A stretch of DNA of 56,692 nt from an uncultured Clostridia bacterium (GCA_946538975.1 CAMNHF010000003.1:1-56692), one strand, 5' to 3'. Numbered from the stretch's first letter, positions 16,765-25,545 are shown. Numbers and translations are program-made. The notes: generated from the letters alone by a model not told the origin.

Positions 16765-19700
16765 TCACTTCACCTCCTGCGCGGCCAGCTCTTCTGCGGT
16801 GGGCAGGCCGAACTCGGTGCGCTTGTAGCTGATCTCGGCGTTGATGTAGTACACCTTGTCCATCAGCTCCTCGCGCGGGGTTGCGCTGCCCTCCTTCAGG
16901 GCCTTGTTCGCGGTGTCCTCGGTCACGGCGTAGAACGCGTTGTTCACGTTGCGCCAGGTGTAGTAGCCGCCGGGCACCTGCGGGATGCCCTTGATCTGCG
17001 CCATCTGGGTGGACAGCGCCTTGTAGTCCTTCATGGGCCAGGACAGGGAGGCCAGCGCTTCCTTGTTGGCGGTGGCCACGCGGGCGGAGGCGCCCATCAG
17101 GCTCTCCATCTCGCGGCCGTAGAGCACCTGCGTCTCGGTGGAGGTCCACCACTTGAGGAAGGTCCAGCACTCGTCGGGGTGCTGCGTCGCGCTCATGATG
17201 ATGTCCGCCAGGCCGGAGGCGCCGGTGGTCGTGCACAGGCTGCCGTCCGCCTGGGGCGTGCCGGGCACGTGGGTGAAGTCCCAAAGGCCGTAGATGTCCG
17301 GCGCGGAGACCTGCAGATTGTTGTAGGTGGTGTAGTCGGAGATGATCAGCGGGCACTCGCCGGTGCGGAAGCGCTCCTCCACGCTGGTCGCCTTGTCCAG
17401 GCGGTAGTCGGTGTAGAACTCGCAGTAGCGGCGGAACACGTTGATCGCCACATCGTCGTCCAGCGCGGAGGCGGTGGCGTCGGCGTTGTAGTATTCGCCG
17501 CCGGCCTGGTACAGCAGCATCGCGAAGATCTGCTCCGAGGGCAGCATGCCGAACTCCAGCTGGTTCTTGGACAGCACGGACATGGCCACCTTCACGTCGT
17601 CCCAGGTCTGGGGCACCTCCAGGCCGATCTCGGCGAGGATGTCCTTGCGGTAGAACATCATCGGGAAGGTCTGGGTGTCCGGCAGGGCGTAGGTCGCGCC
17701 GTTGAAGGAGAAGGGCACCAGCGCGCTCTCGGAGAAGCGGGAGGCCACCTCGTCAAAGTCGGAAAAGCGGGTCAGGTCCAGCACCGCGTGGCGCAGGCCG
17801 TAGTTGACCGGGGTGTCGTTGCCGGTGTTCAGCACGGCGCCGGCGATGCCGTTGGTGTTCGCCACCTGGATGGCCACGTCCGGGCCCTGGCCGGAGAGCG
17901 TCGCGCGCAGCAGCGTGTTCATGTCGACCAGCTGCACATTGACGGAGATGCCGGTCTGGGGGGTAAAGCGCTCGTCGATCAGTGATTTGATGACGTTCGC
18001 CTGGTCGCGGCCGGTGCCGATCCACAGCGTCAGCACGGTGCTGTCGCCGGAGCTGTCGGCGATGTTGCCGACCTGGTTGTAGTCGATGATGAAGGAATAG
18101 TACAGGCGCTCCATCTCGTGGGCGAAGTGCTCGCCCCAGCTGTCGTGCTCCGGCCGCACGGTGACGTCGGCGGTGTGCAGATACAGCCGGTCGATCTGCA
18201 GCGGCTGCGGCAGCACCTGCGTGATCCAGTTGCCGCAGGCGCGCACGTTGGTCTTGTAGGAGGAGAGCACCTCGGTGAAGCGCTCCTGATCCTCGATCAG
18301 GTCATCCAGCTGGTCGTACATCGTCCGCAGCACGGTCAGCTTGTCGGAGGTCCGGCCGGCGGTGGCGACCAGGCGGTCGATGGCGGTCTTCAGCATGGCC
18401 TGCGCTTCCTGCAGCTGGCCCTTCAGGCCCGGCAGGCTGGCCTCGATCTGATAGTCGCGGTACTTGTCCGGGGAAACGCCGGTGATGTAGATCACCTGGC
18501 GGTAGATCGAGTTGAGCCGCAGCACGGTCTGCTGCACGGTGGAGATGATGTCGGCCATCTCGCCCAGCACGACCTCCATGCGCAGGGTGTGGGTGCCCGC
18601 GGTCAGCCAGATCTCATAGGGCTTGCCCTCGGCGTCCTGCAGGGTCTCCATGCGCCAGTCCTGCCGGTAGCTGAAGGGATAGGCCGCCAGCTCGGCAAAG
18701 GGCACCTCGCCGTCCACCGTGATCTTGCGGTACACGTCGATGCCGCGGACGAAGTTCTGCTTGTCGTACAGGCTGATCTCGTACAGGCCGTCCTCCGGCA
18801 CTTCCACCGTCCACTCGATCCACTGGTGGGCGCTGCGCCAGCTGTTGCCGCCGATGGTGTTGTTCAGCAGGTAGCGGGCGCTGGCCGGATAGACCGTCGG
18901 GGCGGACTGATCCTGCACCGGGTAGAGCATCTGAGAAGACGTCTTCGGGGCGGACTCGGCCTCCACACGGATGCTGACGCCCTTCGCCGCGCTCTGGGGA
19001 GCGGCCGCGCGCACCTCGGCGTAGGGGGCCGGGGAGGCCGCGTTGCGGAAGGTGATGGAGCGCACCAGCATCGGCTCGCGCAGGGAGACCATCGTCAGGG
19101 TGTGCTCGCCGGCGGTCAGGTACAGGGAGAGGCTGTCGGTGATGTAGCCGTTGTTGTCGTACAGACCGGCGTTCATCCATTCCGGGATCTCCAGGGCGGA
19201 GGGCTTCAGGTCGTTACCCTGGTTGTCCTTCGTCCAGCCCAGCACCGTGATGCCGTTCGCGTCGGTGACGGGCTCCGCGGTGCCGTTGCGCCACACGCGG
19301 CTGAACTCCACCAGGGCCAGCTCCGCGTAGGGCAGCCGGCCGTCCAGAAAGAAGGCCCGCTGGATGGCGGAATTCTTGCCGGCGGTGGGGTAGTAGCGGA
19401 GGGTGACGTCGTACAGGCCCTCCTCCGGGGCGGTGAAGCGCCACTCGCAGACGCCCTCCTCGCCGGTCAGGACAGCCGCGCCGCTCTCGCCCTCGTAATC
19501 CGTGAGGATCTCGGGCGCGCACTCCTCATCCCCGTCGAGATAGCGGCTGACCTCGCTGCCCTCGATGGTGAACCCGCCTTCCGGGCGGGATTCGCCGCAC
19601 TGGGCGAGATACTCGCTGTAGGTGGGGATGCTGTCATTGATCGAGTAAGTGCTCACGATTTCCCGGTACTCCTGTGCGGTCAGCGGGGCCGCTTCCGCCG

Positions 19701-19782
19701 CCTCGCCCAGCGCCGCGGCCGCGGTGCACAGCATCGCCAGGATGACGCCGCACGCCAGCAGCCGGAGCCGTTTTTCGCGCAT
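16765..19782 (-). CDS. Giant solute-binding protein with two N-terminal carbohydrate-binding-like modules
   Basis: A 1005-residue secreted protein, over twice the usual size for sugar-binding proteins. After a signal peptide (no usable lipobox) come two beta-sandwich modules at about 70-265 and 270-430, each with the DGLYDV or DGLYEI strand, a DG(R/E).P(Y/F)AEL block and a closing LTAGEHTL or LTAGTHTL strand typical of CBM6/35-like domains. A helical, coiled-coil-like spacer spans about 445-560. A family-1 binding domain fills 585-1005 (VIKSLIDERFTPQTGISVNVQLVD begins it). I use the ATG at 19782, with GGAG seven bases upstream, not the GTG at 19788. It is followed by its permeases. Ligand presumably mannan-derived (inference). 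Confidence 0.87.
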   Translation of the reverse strand: MREKRLRLLACGVILAMLCTAAAALGEAAEAAPLTAQEYREIVSTYSINDSIPTYSEYLAQCGESRPEGGFTIEGSEVSRYLDGDEECAPEILTDYEGESGAAVLTGEEGVCEWRFTAPEEGLYDVTLRYYPTAGKNSAIQRAFFLDGRLPYAELALVEFSRVWRNGTAEPVTDANGITVLGWTKDNQGNDLKPSALEIPEWMNAGLYDNNGYITDSLSLYLTAGEHTLTMVSLREPMLVRSITFRNAASPAPYAEVRAAAPQSAAKGVSIRVEAESAPKTSSQMLYPVQDQSAPTVYPASARYLLNNTIGGNSWRSAHQWIEWTVEVPEDGLYEISLYDKQNFVRGIDVYRKITVDGEVPFAELAAYPFSYRQDWRMETLQDAEGKPYEIWLTAGTHTLRMEVVLGEMADIISTVQQTVLRLNSIYRQVIYITGVSPDKYRDYQIEASLPGLKGQLQEAQAMLKTAIDRLVATAGRTSDKLTVLRTMYDQLDDLIEDQERFTEVLSSYKTNVRACGNWITQVLPQPLQIDRLYLHTADVTVRPEHDSWGEHFAHEMERLYYSFIIDYNQVGNIADSSGDSTVLTLWIGTGRDQANVIKSLIDERFTPQTGISVNVQLVDMNTLLRATLSGQGPDVAIQVANTNGIAGAVLNTGNDTPVNYGLRHAVLDLTRFSDFDEVASRFSESALVPFSFNGATYALPDTQTFPMMFYRKDILAEIGLEVPQTWDDVKVAMSVLSKNQLEFGMLPSEQIFAMLLYQAGGEYYNADATASALDDDVAINVFRRYCEFYTDYRLDKATSVEERFRTGECPLIISDYTTYNNLQVSAPDIYGLWDFTHVPGTPQADGSLCTTTGASGLADIIMSATQHPDECWTFLKWWTSTETQVLYGREMESLMGASARVATANKEALASLSWPMKDYKALSTQMAQIKGIPQVPGGYYTWRNVNNAFYAVTEDTANKALKEGSATPREELMDKVYYINAEISYKRTEFGLPTAEELAAQEVK

Positions 19783-19845
19783 GTTCACTCTCCCGTCACC
19801 TCTTTCTGTCTGCTTCTGTCAATCGTCAAGGAGGCTTTCGCCCGC

Positions 19846-21315
19846 TCAGTCAATCGGTATCGCGCTGAAGTCCGGCAGGTCGGCCCGGGTGATGACCCGC
19901 TCGTCCGCGTAGGCCTTCTTCAATATGGCGGCCTCGGTGTACTTTTCGCCCAGCTTGTTGAAGCCGGCGGTCTTCAGCACGAATTCGCCGCCCCAGGTGC
20001 ACCAGGCGCCCCAGACCGTGCCGTCCGCGAAGACCTCGTCCGGATCGGGCACGCAGCCGTTTTCGGAGAGAATCACGATCTTGCGCTCCCCGCTGCAGGC
20101 GGCCGCACGCAGGAAGATGTCGCCCTGGGAGGTGTAGACATGCTCGCCGGGGTAGACGTCCCAGCCGATCAGGTCCACCACGTCGTCGCCGGGGTACCAG
20201 TCCTCATGCTGGCCGTTCCACACCCACAGCAGGTTGTTGAGGCCGTGCACCTCGGTCATCCGCTGGTACATAAGGCGGTAAAGCCGGATGTAGCTGTCGC
20301 TGTCCGAGGCGCCCCACCAGAACCAGCCGCCGGAGGCTTCGTGCAGCGGCCGCCACAGGATCGGCACATCCGCCTCCGCGAGGGGCTTCATCGCCTCGGA
20401 GATCACGTCGATGTCCCGCAGCAGCAGCTCCATGCCCTCCGGATCCTCGCCGTCCATGATCTTTTTCAGATTGATGTTCGTATGTTCCTTATAGAAGCCG
20501 GAGTACCACACGCCGGTCAGGTATTTCTCCGGGGCGTTCCAGTGCCAGCAGAAGGTGCTGATGCCGCCCTTCTGCCAGTAGTTCAGCGCGAAGTCCACGC
20601 TGCGTCCGGAGGAGCCGTTGGCCACGCGGGAGGGGCTGTACTCGATCATGTCCAGTCCCAGCAGGGCGGGGTACTGGCCCGTCGTCTTCTGGATGGCCAT
20701 GTTCTCGTAGCCCATCATGCCGGTATCGCAGTTCTGCCCGCTGAGCACCTTTTCGCCGTAGATGGAGCTGAGCCACTTTTTCAGCCGCTTCGCGTTGGGC
20801 GAGGCCGCGGGGTTCACCGGGGCGGGATTCACCTCGTACAGATCCGCCGGCAGGGGCTCGCTCTCCACCAGCGTGATGCTGTCCAGCAGCACCCAGCCCC
20901 AGCTCTTGAGCAGGCTGACCGTGTGCTCGCCCTTGCTGAGGCGCACGCGCTTGACCCGGCTCTCGGTAAAGTCGCTTTCATCCGTGGTGAAGCTGCCCGC
21001 GGAGACGCCGTCCACCGCCACAATGTTCTCCTTGTGGCCGCCATGGGAGGCGCTGCGCACGATGATGTCGTAAAAGCCCTCCTGCGCGATCTCAAAACGG
21101 ATGAGCACGCCGTCGCCGTCCGCTTTCAGGCCGTCCACGTAGCCTACGCCGCCGCGCTGCCCGGTCTGTGCGCCGCCCAGCATGGTGCCGTCCTCGCACT
21201 CCAGCGTCATCGGCAGGATTTCCGCAGCCTCCGCCGCGGCCCCCGCCGGCGCGCCAAAACTCAGCAGACCGGCCGCCGCCGCCAAACTGAGCACCAGTCT
21301 CCAGAAGCAGTTCAT
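19846..21315 (-). CDS. Secreted GH26 beta-mannanase with N-terminal CBM35-like module
   Basis: A 489-residue exported endo-beta-1,4-mannanase. Signal peptide to about residue 29, then a CBM35-like module at about 35-150 (LECEDGTMLGGAQ, GYVDGLKADGDGV, LSKGEHTVSL, LLDSITL), then a GH26 TIM barrel. The acid/base Glu is in WRPLHEASGGWFWWG (near residue 325) and the nucleophile Glu in ILSENG (near residue 415), the standard GH26 pair. No lipobox or sortase motif, so it is free or non-covalently held. It is the first gene of the long transcript, directly behind a strong promoter and next to the giant binding protein, which identifies the locus as mannan-directed. Confidence 0.93.
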   Translation of the reverse strand: MNCFWRLVLSLAAAAGLLSFGAPAGAAAEAAEILPMTLECEDGTMLGGAQTGQRGGVGYVDGLKADGDGVLIRFEIAQEGFYDIIVRSASHGGHKENIVAVDGVSAGSFTTDESDFTESRVKRVRLSKGEHTVSLLKSWGWVLLDSITLVESEPLPADLYEVNPAPVNPAASPNAKRLKKWLSSIYGEKVLSGQNCDTGMMGYENMAIQKTTGQYPALLGLDMIEYSPSRVANGSSGRSVDFALNYWQKGGISTFCWHWNAPEKYLTGVWYSGFYKEHTNINLKKIMDGEDPEGMELLLRDIDVISEAMKPLAEADVPILWRPLHEASGGWFWWGASDSDSYIRLYRLMYQRMTEVHGLNNLLWVWNGQHEDWYPGDDVVDLIGWDVYPGEHVYTSQGDIFLRAAACSGERKIVILSENGCVPDPDEVFADGTVWGAWCTWGGEFVLKTAGFNKLGEKYTEAAILKKAYADERVITRADLPDFSAIPID

Positions 21316-21335
21316 ACCGCCACCTCCAGCCAGTG

Positions 21336-21361
21336 ATTTAAGCGATTTAATCTGTATTTAA
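21336..21361 (-). promoter_or_regulatory. Three ATTTAA direct repeats in the GH26 leader
   Basis: ATTTAA occurs at 21336-21341, 21345-21350 and 21356-21361 (spacings 9 and 11), between the predicted transcription start and the RBS of the mannanase gene. In such GC-rich DNA this clustering is unlikely by chance, but no regulator can be named. Confidence 0.4.
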
Positions 21362-21363
21362 CC

Positions 21364-21382
21364 TGTATAAACTGATTATACA
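21364..21382. promoter_or_regulatory. Inverted repeat overlapping the GH26 promoter -10 box (probable operator)
   Basis: TGTATAA-ACTGA-TTATACA is a perfect 7-bp inverted repeat with a 5-bp centre. It covers the -10 box (21380-21375) and start region, the normal place for a repressor site. The centre lacks the CG typical of LacI-family operators, so the linked LacI protein is only one candidate. Confidence 0.55.
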
Positions 21383-21403
21383 ATACTTTCACAGAGAATA
21401 CAA
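21375..21403 (-). promoter_or_regulatory. Promoter of the mannan-utilisation operon
   Basis: Minus-strand TTGTAT (21403-21398), 17-bp spacer, perfect TATAAT (21380-21375), about 60 bases upstream of the mannanase ATG. Confidence 0.8.
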
Positions 21404-21537
21404 CCGCTTTTTTGCTTTTTTTTCGTACTGCTGGATGCCCGGTTTGACGCGCAGCCGGCGGCGCATGGGGCGCCTTCGGGAGGAGGCGTGCTATGCAGAA
21501 GCGGAAAAGCCCGTTGCCATCTTGCCGCAGCCATCTG

Positions 21538-21569
21538 AAAAGCCGCCCCCGGCACATCGCGGGAGCGGC
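21538..21569 (-). terminator. Terminator after the GH95 gene
   Basis: On the minus strand GCCGC (569-565) and following bases pair with GCGGC (546-542), with an inner CCCG/CGGG stem and 8-nt loop, then TTTT. It lies 33 bases after the GH95 stop codon. Confidence 0.7.
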
Positions 21570-21602
21570 CCGGAAAGAGACTATATTATGGAAGAAAGAG
21601 CT

Positions 21603-23954
21603 TCAGCGGCCGGCGAAAAGGTGAACGCTGACGCCCTGGGTGAGCTGCGCCTCCCGGGTTTCGCCGCCGGGGAAGATCACGCGCACCCGCAGGGGACGCT
21701 TCGGATGCAGCACGGCGCGCACCTCCCGCTCGTTCCAGGCGATGTCCACTGTCACGCCGCAGCGGGCGCCCAGGCCGGTCACCAGCCCCCGCGGCCACTT
21801 CTCCGGCAGCGCGGGCAGCAGGCGCAGCCAGTCGCCGCCGCTTTGCAGCAGCATTTCGAGGATGCCCGCCGCCGCGCCGTAGTTGCCGTCGATCTGGAAG
21901 GGCGGATGCGCACAGAACAGGTTCGGATAGCTGCCGCCGCCGTCCTCACGGCCCTCGTGCACCGGGTGCAGGTTCAGGTTCAGCACGCGCAGGGCGTGGT
22001 TGCCGTCGCCCTGCCGGGCCCACTGGCAGACCTTCCAGGCCATCGACCAGCCGGTGGAGGGATCACCGCGGGCTTCCAGGCTCCGGCGGGCCGCCTGCAG
22101 CAGGCCTTCGTCCGCCTCATGGCCCGGATAGACCGCGTACAGATGGGAGATGTGGCGGTGATGGACATCCTCCTCCGGCCGTTCGCCGTGCCACTCCAGC
22201 ACGCGGCCGTCCTCGCCGCGCTGCCAGGGCCGCAGCTTGCTGAGCGCCTCCGCCGCCTCCGCGCGGAAGGCCTCGTCCGGGCAGCCCAGCTCCAGGCAGT
22301 CCGCCAGCAGTTCCCGGGCGAGGGCATTGTGCATCTCGCCGGTGCTGTCCACATGGTGAATCTTCCCGCCGTACACGAAGCCGTTCTCCGGCGAGGTGGC
22401 GGGGGAGACCATCAGCAGGCCGTTCTCGTCCGGCAGCAGCTGATCCAGCACGAATTCCGCGGCCGCCCGCAGGCAGGGCTGCAGCCGCCGCCGGAGCTCC
22501 TCCTCCCGGGTGAAGCGCCACAGATCGGCCAGCTGACAGCACAGCCAGGGCAGGGCCATCGGCCAGAAGGCCCAGCGCACCGTGCCCGCGAAGTCCGACA
22601 CCACCGGCCAGGTGAAGCGCCACAGATCGCTGTTGTGGTGGGCCGCGCTGCCCCGCGAGCCGTACAGCGCCCGGGCGGTCTCGCGGCCGCTCTCGGTCAG
22701 CTCCTCGGTCAGGCGCAGCAGGGGCTCAGCCAGCTCCGCCAGCTGCCCCGGGGCCGCGGGCCAGTAGTTCATCTCCGTGTTGATGTTCAGCGTATAGTTG
22801 CTGCTCCAGGGCGGCTGGGTGCTCCGGTTCCAGATGCCCTGCAGGTTCAGCGGCTGCGTGCCGGGCCGCGAGCCGGCGATCATCAGATACCGCCCGTACT
22901 GCAGCATCAGCTCATACAGGCCGCGATCCGGCGCGTCCGGGTCGAAGCGGTTCAGCCGCTCATCCGTGGGCCCGTCGTCCGTGCCGCCCAGATCCAGCGA
23001 CACCCGGTCGAACAGGGCGCGGAAATCCGCCTCATGCGCCGCCTTCAGCGCCGGCCAGTCCGGCACGGCGTCCAGGTCGGCCCCGCAGCGGGCGAGCAGC
23101 TCCCCGTCGGGCGTGTCCGGCTGCTCCTGCCAGCCGCGGAAGCTGGTATGGGCGGCCAGCAGCACCACGGCCTCCTCCGCCCCCTCCACGCGCAGGCCGT
23201 CCGCCTGCGGGATCACCCGGCCGCCGGTCACGCGCACCTCGGCCAGCACCGCCGCGCGGATGCCCTTCTCGCCGGGCGCGTCGGAGAAGAGCAGCTGCCC
23301 CGCCGGCCCGGAGGAGGGCGCGTTCGCCGAGGAAGGCGCCTGCACCAGCATGGCCAGCCTTCCCGGGGGCAGCAGGCGCAGGCTATGCGGGAGCACCGCC
23401 TCCAGCGTCAGCTGCAGGGAAACCGGGCCGCGTTTTCCCTTTACGCGCACCGCCGCCGCCTGATGGGGCCAGGAGACCAGCGTCTCCCGCAGGAGCAGGC
23501 TGTCCTCCGCCGTGTGCACGCCGGTGTTCAGGCACAGCCGCCGCGCATAGCCCTCTCCGGCCTCGCCGTCCACCTGCAGCCGCAGCGTGCCCAGGGGCTG
23601 GTAGGCCTCGCCGTTCACGGCGCTCAGTTCCCGCTCGAACTGCCGCTCCGCGCCCTCCAGCTCGCCGCGGAGAACCTGCTCGCGGATGGCCCGGTACGCC
23701 CCGGCGCGGTCGATACGGCCGGCTGCCGTTTCCGCCTCCGTTTTCCCGGGCATCACGGAAAACAGCGTCCGCGGATGGCCCGACCAGAAGGTGTCCTCGT
23801 TCAGATCCAGCCTGGCTGCGGTCAGTCCGCCGTCGTCCATGACGCCGATGCGGCCGTTGCCCAGGGGCAGGGCCTCCGTCCACACGGCGGCCGGCCGGCT
23901 GTAGCGCAGATTCAGTTCCCTGGGCTGCGCCGGGCTTGTGAATTGATCGTGCAT
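21603..23954 (-). CDS. GH95 alpha-L-fucosidase (or alpha-L-galactosidase), cytoplasmic
   Basis: A 783-residue enzyme with no signal peptide and full family length. The N-terminal beta domain holds EALPLGNGRIGVM and DTFWSGHP; the barrel has LQGIWN, PPWSSNYTLNINTEMNYWP (containing the two Asn that activate water in characterised GH95 enzymes), the ATSPENGF block with the general-acid Glu, and FQIDGNYG with the base-site Asp. All expected catalytic residues are present. The ATG at 23954 has GAGGAG upstream; longer in-frame starts are spurious. It follows a terminator-like hairpin by only about 30 bases, leaving no room for its own promoter. Fucose-containing plant or host glycan fragments are the likely substrates. 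Confidence 0.9.
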   Translation of the reverse strand: MHDQFTSPAQPRELNLRYSRPAAVWTEALPLGNGRIGVMDDGGLTAARLDLNEDTFWSGHPRTLFSVMPGKTEAETAAGRIDRAGAYRAIREQVLRGELEGAERQFERELSAVNGEAYQPLGTLRLQVDGEAGEGYARRLCLNTGVHTAEDSLLLRETLVSWPHQAAAVRVKGKRGPVSLQLTLEAVLPHSLRLLPPGRLAMLVQAPSSANAPSSGPAGQLLFSDAPGEKGIRAAVLAEVRVTGGRVIPQADGLRVEGAEEAVVLLAAHTSFRGWQEQPDTPDGELLARCGADLDAVPDWPALKAAHEADFRALFDRVSLDLGGTDDGPTDERLNRFDPDAPDRGLYELMLQYGRYLMIAGSRPGTQPLNLQGIWNRSTQPPWSSNYTLNINTEMNYWPAAPGQLAELAEPLLRLTEELTESGRETARALYGSRGSAAHHNSDLWRFTWPVVSDFAGTVRWAFWPMALPWLCCQLADLWRFTREEELRRRLQPCLRAAAEFVLDQLLPDENGLLMVSPATSPENGFVYGGKIHHVDSTGEMHNALARELLADCLELGCPDEAFRAEAAEALSKLRPWQRGEDGRVLEWHGERPEEDVHHRHISHLYAVYPGHEADEGLLQAARRSLEARGDPSTGWSMAWKVCQWARQGDGNHALRVLNLNLHPVHEGREDGGGSYPNLFCAHPPFQIDGNYGAAAGILEMLLQSGGDWLRLLPALPEKWPRGLVTGLGARCGVTVDIAWNEREVRAVLHPKRPLRVRVIFPGGETREAQLTQGVSVHLFAGR

Positions 23955-23984
23955 CGTGATGCTCCTCTCGCGGCTTTTCGGCCG

Positions 23985-24010
23985 AAAAAACGGCTGCCGG
24001 GTTGGCAGCC
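23985..24010 (-). terminator. Terminator or attenuator between the MBL and GH95 genes
   Basis: Minus-strand GGCTGCC (24010-24004), loop AACCC, GGCAGCC (23998-23992), then G and six T. The stem is perfect. As GH95 begins 31 bases further on, GH95 depends on read-through or a promoter inside the MBL gene. Confidence 0.8.
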
Positions 24011-24016
24011 TGGGGT

Positions 24017-24787
24017 TCAGATGAGTGCGCGGAAAATCAGCTCCTGTCCCTCGCAGGGGACCAGGCGGCTGGTGCGGATGCCGTAGCCCTCGCCGACGGG
24101 GCAGGGCGGAGCGGCCAGAATGCGCTCGTCCGTGAGACCGGCGGCGAACTGCTCCAGCGCCGCGCGGGGGAACAGCCCCTCCCGGTGGGCGCACAGCACG
24201 TTCGCAAAGGGCAGCTGCAGCAGCTTCCGGAGGTTCCGCCGGAAGCTGAACACGTCCAGCGCCTCGGGGAAGAACAGCCAGGTGGTGGGGTTCCAGTCGT
24301 CGCCGGTGATCAGCAGCTGCCGCTCCGGCACATAGACCGCCAGGGAGCCGGGCGTGTGGCCGGGGCAGGGGACCACCTCCGCGTGCATCCCGCCCAGGGG
24401 CAGCACGCCGCCCTCCAGCAGCGCCGGGGCCGGCATCGGGCAGGTGAGGAAGTCCGCGGGCGGGTTGAGCCCCTTCTGCAAGGCGCTGTCCAGCACGCGC
24501 CGCCGCCAGGCCTCGCCGGTGTAGATACCGTAAACCGCCGCCTCAGCAGGGTGGAGGAACACATGGCGGAACCAGCGTGCGCCCAGGGCGTGGTCGTGGT
24601 GCCCGTGCGTGAGCACCACATCGAGCGGCCTGTCCGTCAGAGAAGCGACGGCGGCGGCGAGATCCTCCACGCCGTAGCCCGTGTCCACGAGCAGCGCCCG
24701 CTCCGTACCGACGAGCAGGGTCATGCAGACCCCCATCGCGTCGGTCAGCTGGTATACGCCGCTCAGCAGCTCCGTGTGGTGCGTCAC
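24017..24787 (-). CDS. MBL-fold metallohydrolase
   Basis: A 256-residue metallo-beta-lactamase-fold hydrolase. The zinc motif THGHHDHALGA, then CPGHTPGS, ITGDDW and a late LCAHREGL supply the full set of metal ligands. It resembles glyoxalase II-like or lactonase-like members, but the substrate cannot be told. Its ATG overlaps the stop of the methyltransferase gene (ATGA at 24784-24787), so it is the last gene of a three-gene operon ending at the hairpin before GH95. Confidence 0.88.
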   Translation of the reverse strand: MTHHTELLSGVYQLTDAMGVCMTLLVGTERALLVDTGYGVEDLAAAVASLTDRPLDVVLTHGHHDHALGARWFRHVFLHPAEAAVYGIYTGEAWRRRVLDSALQKGLNPPADFLTCPMPAPALLEGGVLPLGGMHAEVVPCPGHTPGSLAVYVPERQLLITGDDWNPTTWLFFPEALDVFSFRRNLRKLLQLPFANVLCAHREGLFPRAALEQFAAGLTDERILAAPPCPVGEGYGIRTSRLVPCEGQELIFRALI

Positions 24788-25542
24788 AGCTCTGTCGCCT
24801 CCTCCGGTTTGCGCGCGGTGAAATGCCAGCGCTGGGTGTCGGGCCGGGGCGGGGCCGGCGGGGTGTTGCCGTAGACGCGCACGTCCGTGAAGCCCACCTC
24901 CTGCAGCAGGAAGGTCAGGTTTTCCGCCGTGTGGGCCCGCTGCTTCTGCTCCTCGTCAATGCGGCGGTAGAGGCCGTTCGGCTGCCGCTGGAAGATGCAC
25001 AGCCGCATGGACACCTGCTGCGTCTTCTCGCTGTAATGGTTCTGCCAGAGATAGGTGACGTCCTCGCGGTCCTCGCAGAAGAGCTGCTGCCCCAAGGTGT
25101 TCTGCAGCTTCCAGGGCGTGGAGACGTCGAAGAGCAGCGCGCCGCCGGGGCGCAGGGCCTGCAGGGCCGAGGTAAAGAAGGCCATCGCGTCCGCGTCGGT
25201 CAGCAGGTAGTTCACGCCGTCGCAGGTGGCCAGCACCGCGTCCATCTGCCGGTGGAGGCGCAGGTTTCGCATGTCCTGCCGGATGAAGGGGATCGGCACG
25301 CCGGCCTCCCGCGCCTTCTGCGAGGCGATCCACAGCATGTCCTGGGACAGGTCGACGCCGGTCATGGTGTAGCCCAGGCGCTGCAGGGGGATGGTCAGCG
25401 AGCCGGTGCCGCAGGCGCATTCGCACACGCGCCCCCGGCTGATCCCGCAGCCGGCCATCAGCGCGGCGTAGTCGCGGGCCCACTGCTCGTAGTCCACATT
25501 GTCCATGAGCTCGTCATAGACTTCCGAAAATCCGGTGTACAT
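24784..25542 (-). CDS. Class I SAM-dependent methyltransferase
   Basis: A 252-residue cytoplasmic methyltransferase. The SAM-binding motif I is CECACGTGSLTIPL, followed by GVDLSQDML (motif with the ribose-binding acid) and LATCDGVNYLL. It begins YTGFSEVYDELMDNVDYEQW, the start typical of a widespread clostridial family of small-molecule-type methyltransferases. It lies 3 bp after the YesL-type gene and overlaps the MBL gene, so the three are cotranscribed. Substrate unknown. Confidence 0.9.
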   Translation of the reverse strand: MYTGFSEVYDELMDNVDYEQWARDYAALMAGCGISRGRVCECACGTGSLTIPLQRLGYTMTGVDLSQDMLWIASQKAREAGVPIPFIRQDMRNLRLHRQMDAVLATCDGVNYLLTDADAMAFFTSALQALRPGGALLFDVSTPWKLQNTLGQQLFCEDREDVTYLWQNHYSEKTQQVSMRLCIFQRQPNGLYRRIDEEQKQRAHTAENLTFLLQEVGFTDVRVYGNTPPAPPRPDTQRWHFTARKPEEATEL

Positions 25543-25545
25543 GGC

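Noticed and set aside
21312..21557. An 81-codon minus-strand frame upstream of the mannanase gene
   Set aside because: It runs through the GH26 promoter, operator and leader, has no RBS and a composition unlike a real protein.
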